Assembly: GCF_003149045.1 (NCBI RefSeq)
Contig: NZ_QGDU01000015.1
Coordinates: forward strand, 24,804 to 88,803
Reading direction: 5' to 3'
DNA: 64,000 bases
DNA from: Fibrobacter sp. UWR4
GTDB taxonomy: Bacteria; Fibrobacterota; Fibrobacteria; Fibrobacterales; Fibrobacteraceae
Position numbers and translations under genes: made by a program. The notes under the pieces were generated by a model that had not been told where the DNA came from, searched no databases, and saw only the letters and a list, made by a program, of their open reading frames with translations. Shown one piece after another: positions 60,000 to 64,000 of the stretch (within the stretch, counting starts at the first letter, position 1; each line of letters begins with the position of its first letter).

Positions 60000-60280
60000 G
60001 GGCTCGCCGTAGGCGTTCTCGATTTCGCTGATGAAATCCATCAGCTTCACGGGATTGCTGCAGCCGATGTTGTAAACCTTGTAGGCGCCCCCGTTGGGAC
60101 AATCTGAAGCGACAGGCGTACGGTCTACCACGTGGATGGTTCCTTCAACAATATCATCGATGTAGGTAAAGTCGCGGATCATGTCGCCGTTGTTGAACAC
60201 CTTGATAGGCTCGCCCTTTGACGCTCGTTGCTCTTTTTGCTGGCGGCATAGAGGCTCACGGGAGAATCCACCTTGTCGTC
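60000..60280. repeat. 281-bp direct repeat, copy 1
   Basis: Identical to 62316-62596 except for three bases (GCGCCCC/GCGACCC, CAACAAT/CGACAAT, GAGGCTC/GAGACTC). Includes the deletion junction of the epimerase. The two copies bracket the toxin-antitoxin-like genes. Confidence 0.95.
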
Positions 60281-60502
60281 TTCGCTATAGGGAACCTTAC
60301 TGTTAAGACCGTAAACGGAACTGGAGAAAGCGTAAATCAGGTGCTTGACATTGAAGTTGCGGCATGCTTCCAGAATATTCAAGAAACCCACCATATTGCT
60401 TTGCATGTAAGCATAGGGGTTGGTAATGGAATAGCGGACACCTGCTTGAGCAACGAGGTTCACCACTTTGTCAAACTTTTCAACTTCGAAAAGTTTTTGA
60501 GG
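60000..60502 (-). pseudogene. Broken UDP-sugar epimerase (UDP-glucuronate 4-epimerase-like), copy 1
   Basis: Remnant of an NAD-dependent SDR epimerase. Reading leftwards: QKLFEVEKFDKVVNLVAQAGVRYSITNPYAYMQSN, LIYAFSSSVYGLNSKVPYSEDDKVDSPVSLYAASKKSNE (the Ser and YxxxK part), then a junction at about 60230 where the frame changes and about 40 codons of the usual protein are missing, then (G)EPIKVFNNGDMIRDFTYIDDIVEGT...GEP. The N-terminal NAD-binding part is absent and a GC-rich palindrome stands at its break (60510). The C-terminal end is also cut, running into CCCGGCAAGACCCGC. It cannot encode an active enzyme. Confidence 0.85.
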
Positions 60503-60509
60503 GCGGCCC

Positions 60510-60583
60510 GGCACGACAGTGCCGTCGCGCTCTATTTTATGGGGCCGTTCCGTCGCCAGGGCGACGCCCCGCCCCTCATAAAA
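60510..60583. repeat. Nested GC-rich palindromes at the pseudogene break
   Basis: GGCAC-GACA-GTGCC (60510-60523) followed by TTTTATGGGGC...GCCCCTCATAAAA (60535-60583), inside which GTCGCC-AG-GGCGAC forms another hairpin. It resembles a REP-type element inserted where epimerase homology stops. Confidence 0.7.
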
Positions 60584-60689
60584 CGCAGCCTTTTGCGGAA
60601 CGTGGGGGAGGGAACGCAAATGCGGCAAAAGTCTGCGCCCCAAGGGGTCACGATCGCTGCCGCTAAAAGTTTGATGGTGTAAAGCTCCA

Positions 60690-61457
60690 TTAGAGTAAGT
60701 TAAACATTCCCTGTTTAAAAATTTCTTCCCAGGTATGTTTTGTTTGCAAGTCGAACAACATTTCAAGTTCTTCGTTGTCAAGGGCGATGTATATGATTTC
60801 AGTTCCTAAACCAGGTATTTTTTCTACCATCGAGCTAATCTCGCATTTGGCATGAGAGCATTTGGATGATGTTGATACGATGTTGCGCAATTTTCTTAGT
60901 AGACTGTCAAAATCGCTTTCGCATTCGAAAGTGCGAGTTATTCCCCTGTCCATCGGATACATGTTGTGGTGTCTGTCAAGGTACACTACATAGAAGACTG
61001 AGTTGTCGAAAAAGCCAAAATAACGGCCTCGTGAGGTGGTGACGTTTAGCTCGAAGAATGGATATTCTTTGTCATTATCGCGAATTTCTTCGGGAATGCT
61101 TTTTAAAGAGGCTCGTGTTATGGAAACTGCATCTTTTGAAAAATTGACAGGATGGAAACGAAATTTATTTTGAAGAGGTTTGTTTGTTATGAACTCGCTA
61201 AGGGTATAGCAGCATAGTTCACGCACTCCGTTCAGAAAGGAAACGAACCATGAACCGTCACAACCGTCTCTTAAACCGAAATTCTGTTCTTGACTGAAAT
61301 AACGAAATGAAAAAGAAAGACCAGGCTCCTTGGTTGTGCCTGAAGAAACAAGATTTTTCTGGTTGTACGAAATGTTTTTGGACGGAGCCAAACACCCGTT
61401 ATATTTTGAAACGTCTGAATTTAAATTAGCCTTGAATTTCTTTCCAACGTTTGCCAT
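60690..61457 (-). CDS. Unrecognised partner of the Panacea-type gene (candidate toxin)
   Basis: 255 aa from the ATG at 61457 (MANVGKKFKANLN); the frame overlaps the end of the upstream antitoxin-like gene by 32 bp. No signal peptide or TM helix. Visible features: FRYFSQEQNFGLRDGCDGSWFVSFLNGVRELCCYTLSEF; SITRASLKSIPEEIRD; FFELNVTTSRGRYFGFFDNSVFYVVYLDRHHNMYP, a beta-hairpin-like segment with D-R-H-H; and a C-terminal helix. I do not recognise the family. In Panacea systems the gene next to the DUF4065 antitoxin encodes the toxin, so a toxin role is inferred from position. Codon use is AT-rich compared with the main chromosome. Confidence 0.7.
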   Translation of the reverse strand: MANVGKKFKANLNSDVSKYNGCLAPSKNISYNQKNLVSSGTTKEPGLSFSFRYFSQEQNFGLRDGCDGSWFVSFLNGVRELCCYTLSEFITNKPLQNKFRFHPVNFSKDAVSITRASLKSIPEEIRDNDKEYPFFELNVTTSRGRYFGFFDNSVFYVVYLDRHHNMYPMDRGITRTFECESDFDSLLRKLRNIVSTSSKCSHAKCEISSMVEKIPGLGTEIIYIALDNEELEMLFDLQTKHTWEEIFKQGMFNLL

Positions 61458-61938
61458 AAAATTTAACCATCGCATCCGGAGAAATGATCTTTTCACATCT
61501 GGCAGTGGGGGCGATGCCTTCTCTTGCCTGAATCCAGGGGTCCTCCCTATGGGTCATAGCCTCGAGTTGTACGCCAGTAAACTTCATGTAATTCTCAAGA
61601 ATGAAATCAACGAATTCCTTTCCCTCATCATCAAGATCTTTTGCGTCTTGACGACGGTCACTCATAGTCAGTTCGGAATAAAGAAGCTTGGTTGGTTCAA
61701 ACCTGTCGTATATAGTTCTGTTGACCGGACCATGGATCCATGCTTGGAACTGTTCGTTTTCGCTAAAAAACGGTCTTTGATGAATTCCGTAAGACCAGGC
61801 TTGCACGTAATACAGGAGTTTTTGAAGCTTAAGATTGGTGAGTGAAGGATGAGTTTCTTCTGCTGTGGCCTGCAAAATAATGTAATCCGCGACATCGTTG
61901 ATGTCGTAGGTTTTCATATTGTTATCTGCATTTCTCAT
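61426..61938 (-). CDS. Panacea-domain (DUF4065/SocA-like) antitoxin-type protein
   Basis: 170 aa. The ATG at 61938 has AAGGA 7-8 nt upstream; an ATG at 61917 is the alternative. Characteristic DUF4065 order: DINDVADYIILQA, LTNLKLQKLLYYVQAWSYG, ERR-like ENEQFQAWIHGPVNRTIYDRF, then LEAMTHREDPWIQARE, the family's conserved MTH-x-x-x-PW motif. Such domains neutralise many unrelated toxins in two-gene systems. The partner gene overlaps its 3' end, which supports a toxin-antitoxin pair. A perfect inverted repeat lies 53 bp upstream of the start, fitting autoregulation. The pair sits between two 281-bp repeats. Confidence 0.85.
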   Translation of the reverse strand: MRNADNNMKTYDINDVADYIILQATAEETHPSLTNLKLQKLLYYVQAWSYGIHQRPFFSENEQFQAWIHGPVNRTIYDRFEPTKLLYSELTMSDRRQDAKDLDDEGKEFVDFILENYMKFTGVQLEAMTHREDPWIQAREGIAPTARCEKIISPDAMVKFYGKRWKEIQG

Positions 61939-61990
61939 AGCGAAATCCTTGTAGAAAAGTCTCTTTACCAAGCCTAATATACAAATGATT

Positions 61991-62010
61991 TTTGACATTT
62001 TAGTGTCAAA
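61991..62010 (-). promoter_or_regulatory. Operator-like inverted repeat upstream of the Panacea gene
   Basis: TTTGACA-TTTTAG-TGTCAAA, 7-bp perfect arms. On the minus strand it contains TTGACA, with TATATT at about 22 bp and ATTTGT at 17 bp downstream, so it overlaps or adjoins the -35 region of the module's promoter. Confidence 0.65.
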
Positions 62011-62096
62011 TATTGCTCAAATTTAGGATGAGAATTGTGTGGTGTCAAGCCCCCATGACGCACTCCCTTCTTTTTGCAAACAATAGTTGACATTTT

Positions 62097-62124
62097 GCCC
62101 GGCAAGACTTTAGGCTTGCCGGGC
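62097..62124. other. Strong hairpin after epimerase remnant 2
   Basis: Perfect 10-bp stem GCCCGGCAAG / CTTGCCGGGC with loop ACTTTAGG. No T-run follows on either strand, so it is a doubtful terminator. The left arm GCCCGGCAAGAC also stands beside remnant 1 (59983). Confidence 0.7.
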
Positions 62125-62150
62125 GATGTTCAATATAGCGTTCGCAATAA

Positions 62151-62596
62151 TCATTTCAACGGATTTCTATCGCTTTTATACCACTTCATGAATTCGGCGA
62201 TGCCGTCGTGCAGACTCCAGTGGGGTTTGTACCCGCATTCAGTCTCCAGCTTAGTGGTGTCTGCATTGGTCTGGTATACGTCACCCGGTTGCATGGGCAG
62301 GAATTCCTTCTTGGCGGGCTCGCCGTAGGCGTTCTCGATTTCGCTGATGAAATCCATCAGCTTCACGGGATTGCTGCAGCCGATGTTGTAAACCTTGTAG
62401 GCGACCCCGTTGGGACAATCTGAAGCGACAGGCGTACGGTCTACCACGTGGATGGTTCCTTCGACAATATCATCGATGTAGGTAAAGTCGCGGATCATGT
62501 CGCCGTTGTTGAACACCTTGATAGGCTCGCCCTTTGACGCTCGTTGCTCTTTTTGCTGGCGGCATAGAGACTCACGGGAGAATCCACCTTGTCGTC
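62151..62596 (-). pseudogene. Broken UDP-sugar epimerase, copy 2 (C-terminal part intact)
   Basis: It begins in DKVDSPVSLYAASKKSNE, crosses the same deletion/frameshift junction as copy 1, and continues in a second frame through EPIKVFNNGDMIRDFTYIDDIVEGTIHVVDRTPV to the true C-terminus (MQPGDVYQTNADTTKLETECGYKPHWSLHDGIAEFMKWYK, stop at 62151). The Met-initiated frame of 121 codons inside it is a fragment and not a gene. Because both copies share the junction, the deletion is older than the duplication. Confidence 0.88.
62316..62596. repeat. 281-bp direct repeat, copy 2
   Basis: Second copy of 60000-60280, same orientation, offset 2316 bp. Recombination between the two would delete the Panacea pair. 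Confidence 0.95.
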
Positions 62597-62642
62597 AATC
62601 GCTACCGCAAAATGCAAAAAGTGCGATGCCAAAAAAGGAAAA

Positions 62643-62660
62643 CCCCGCACTGGGGCGGGG
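62643..62660 (-). terminator. Rho-independent terminator after the zinc-ribbon gene
   Basis: CCCCGC / GCGGGG stem (62643-62648, 62655-62660) with loop ACTGGG. On the minus strand it is followed by TTTTCCTTTTTT. Confidence 0.8.
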
Positions 62661-62672
62661 CTTAATGCAGAA

Positions 62673-62840
62673 CTAGTTCTGGTTCAATTTTTCTCGACAA
62701 GAAGGACAAATGTATTCGTCGTTCTTGTCAAGAACTTTGTTACGCCTGTAATACTGTCCACAGTATGTGCACTTTACCGTATGCCAGTTTTCGTCAGCAA
62801 GTTCTTCTATTTCTACAGCTTCATTTGATCCGATACTCAT
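62673..62840 (-). CDS. Small zinc-ribbon protein (55 aa)
   Basis: MSIGSNEAVEIEELADENWH... then KCTYCGQYYRRNKVL and YICPSCREKLNQN: two CxxC pairs 19 residues apart (C24/C27 and C45/C48), typical of a zinc ribbon. An acidic N-terminus precedes a basic middle. Its ATG overlaps the stop of the upstream membrane protein gene (TAATG), and AGGAG lies 6 nt before it, so it is coupled. A terminator follows 12 bp after the stop. Function unknown; it may be a regulator or an accessory of the membrane protein. Confidence 0.8.
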   Translation of the reverse strand: MSIGSNEAVEIEELADENWHTVKCTYCGQYYRRNKVLDKNDEYICPSCREKLNQN

Positions 62841-63571
62841 TATGGTCTCCTTTTTTTTATGTTGTTTAGTTTACGGAATAGTTTTTCAAATTTTTCGGTT
62901 CCATCCATATGCTGAAGGACAGAACATGGATTGTACTCAATGTATTTGTCTTTTACTTTAGGGTGTTGTGCAATCCAATTTAAAATGACCGTGGCAAAAA
63001 CCTCTTTTGTTTCCATATGCAGATCTTCTGCGTCTTCTATAAAACCGGACATCCATCCATATAACAAATCTGACTTTCCCACTAAGTTGAGATTTGTATT
63101 CAATTCTGCTTCTTTTATTTGATTATACAGATTGGATAAGTAAGTCCATTGGCTGACAAATCTTGCATAAAAAGCTGCGTAGACGGCAGCATAAATGCTT
63201 GCGATTTTGAATAGTTGCTTTGGCAAAAGTTCGAAAAATGAAAGAGGATTTGTGGCAAAAAAACTGTATGTAAGAAAAAGTAGATAGCAGATTGTGCTTC
63301 CTACGAAGACAGTTCTGATGAAAACTGCGGTACCGCCATTCGGGAAAAATTTAAATATCCATTCTGCACAGATAAAATCAACGATGTTTCGGATTTTCTC
63401 TTTTGCAGTTGTTTTTAGGAACCAGGGTATGGCGTTTGTTGCATAATACGTCACTACCTTGCAGGTTAAAACAAGGATATTGCTAGCGATATAAAAGATG
63501 AAAACAAATGCAATCGAAAGAATGATTGCTTCTATCATGACAAAGAATAATAAGCCAATAGCTTGGCTCAT
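62840..63571 (-). CDS. Multi-TM membrane protein of unknown function
   Basis: 243 aa with a perfect GGAGG before the ATG and a TATATTTG element (63598-63605) upstream. Predicted helices at about 5-40 (long, possibly two), 80-105 and 120-140; the C-terminal about 110 residues are soluble (KEAELNTNLNLVGKSDLLYGWMSGFIEDAEDLHMETKEVFATVILNWIAQHPKVKDKYIEYNPCSVLQHMDG), ending in a basic tail. AT-rich, with codons unlike the housekeeping genes. It forms a two-gene operon with the zinc-ribbon gene. I recognise no family. Confidence 0.75.
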   Translation of the reverse strand: MSQAIGLLFFVMIEAIILSIAFVFIFYIASNILVLTCKVVTYYATNAIPWFLKTTAKEKIRNIVDFICAEWIFKFFPNGGTAVFIRTVFVGSTICYLLFLTYSFFATNPLSFFELLPKQLFKIASIYAAVYAAFYARFVSQWTYLSNLYNQIKEAELNTNLNLVGKSDLLYGWMSGFIEDAEDLHMETKEVFATVILNWIAQHPKVKDKYIEYNPCSVLQHMDGTEKFEKLFRKLNNIKKRRP

Positions 63572-63597
63572 AAAAACCTCCGTAACCTAAACCGCGA

Positions 63598-63605
63598 CAA
63601 ATATA
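63598..63605 (-). promoter_or_regulatory. TATATTTG promoter element of the membrane protein/zinc-ribbon operon
   Basis: The minus strand reads GATATATTTGTCGCGG, 26 nt before the ATG, fitting TAnnTTTG as before the OmpA gene. Confidence 0.55.
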
Positions 63606-63719
63606 TCTTTTTTTTGGAAAAAGAATGGATTTCCATATTTATTTTATGCTGTTTTAAGAACGAAGTAAGCATGATTTATTCTACATTTCCAAGCGTATAA
63701 ATTAATAGGATGGAATGGA

Positions 63720-64000
63720 ATGATTAATCTTATTCTCTGTGGTGGTAACGGAACACGCCTTTGGCCTGTGAGCCGTTCCCTTACGCCCAAGCAGTTCGCT
63801 CCTCTCTTCGACGGACAGTCCCTGTTCCGCAAGACCGTGGTGACCAACTCTGCAGTTTGCGATGCCCAGTTCATCGTCAGCAATGCAGACCAGTTCTTCC
63901 TTGCCAAGGACCAGCTGGAAGCCGAAGGCAAGAAGGGCAGCAAGTTCCTCCTGGAACCGGTGGGCCGCAATACTGCTCCCGCAATCGCTCTCGCATGCTT
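63720..64000 (+). CDS. manC: Mannose-1-phosphate guanylyltransferase (3'-truncated by window edge)
   Basis: Makes GDP-mannose from GTP and mannose-1-phosphate for surface polysaccharide. The first 93 codons are visible: INLILCGGNGTRLWPVSRSLTPKQFAPL holds the GGxGTRLWPxSR nucleotide-binding signature and the PKQF motif, followed by IVSNADQFFLAKDQL and FLLEPVGRNTAPAIALAC, as in ManC/AlgA. The ATG at 63720 is preceded by AGGATGGA. It continues beyond the window. The epimerase remnants to the left suggest a sugar-nucleotide locus here. Confidence 0.93.
   Translation, partial: MINLILCGGNGTRLWPVSRSLTPKQFAPLFDGQSLFRKTVVTNSAVCDAQFIVSNADQFFLAKDQLEAEGKKGSKFLLEPVGRNTAPAIALAC

Noticed and set aside
59979..60200. 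Stand-alone 73-aa epimerase-like gene
   Set aside because: It is a piece of a broken epimerase that runs into unrelated sequence at its 3' end.
60000..62596. Insertion sequence or composite transposon
   Set aside because: The flanking repeats are epimerase gene fragments; there is no transposase and no terminal inverted repeats at their ends.
1..64000. tRNA and rRNA genes
   Set aside because: Intergenic spaces were read for cloverleaf and conserved rRNA segments; none seen. A covariance search would be decisive.

Overview
The window looks like the chromosome of a Fibrobacter-type cellulose degrader (phylum Fibrobacterota). The reasons are two giant tandem GH9 cellulases with DCGDH catalytic motifs, a CE1-type esterase lipoprotein on a long PGSSE serine-rich linker, OmpA with thrombospondin type-3 calcium repeats, Pro/Ala/Glu-rich envelope proteins, a DUF349 protein, and TAnnTTTG-like -10/-7 promoter elements of the Bacteroidota/Fibrobacterota kind. 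This assignment is inferred from gene content; no rRNA or tRNA gene was seen.

Region by region. 1-16.5 kb: a 5'-truncated giant GH9 cellulase, a second full-length paralogue, then with almost no gaps a 7TM/PAS histidine kinase, a single-domain receiver and an NtrC-like sigma-54 activator whose receiver has Glu at the phospho-acceptor position. 16.5-29 kb: housekeeping genes (RlmI-like methyltransferase, small sigma-70 factor, nrdR, transketolase), two envelope proteins, a membrane glycosyltransferase with a C-terminal NPCBM-like domain, a GT2 glycosyltransferase, gmk and priA. 29-39 kb: a large DUF349 coiled-coil protein, tsaC/sua5, parE, a DUF4153-like membrane protein and a translationally coupled trio (small protein, ybeY, CorC-like CBS protein). 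39-45 kb: a FecR-like protein coupled to a 1200-residue protein with PAPVAE repeats, a beta-helix and an outer-membrane barrel. 44.8-51.2 kb: FAD oxidoreductase, pseudouridine synthase, mutT, der, plsY and gpsA; der and plsY overlap by 104 bp. 51.4-59.7 kb: TPR protein, small membrane protein, Wzi-like outer-membrane protein, OmpA/TSP3, nucleotidyltransferase-fold protein and esterase lipoprotein.

59.7-64 kb is an accessory island, AT-rich compared with the rest. Two broken copies of a UDP-sugar epimerase share a 281-bp near-identical segment (3 mismatches) and flank a two-gene module: a Panacea/DUF4065-type antitoxin-like protein and a 255-residue partner that I do not recognise, downstream of a perfect inverted repeat. 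Next comes a coupled pair, a multi-TM membrane protein and a 55-residue zinc-ribbon protein. The window ends in the start of a mannose-1-phosphate guanylyltransferase. The Panacea pair is the best candidate here for an undescribed system.

Two genome-scale patterns recur. Several genes have no Shine-Dalgarno sequence but a TATCTTT-like element 4-9 nt before the ATG, which suggests leaderless transcription. Several families of palindromic dispersed repeats sit between convergent genes, and two of them lie in-frame inside genes (priA and the nucleotidyltransferase).
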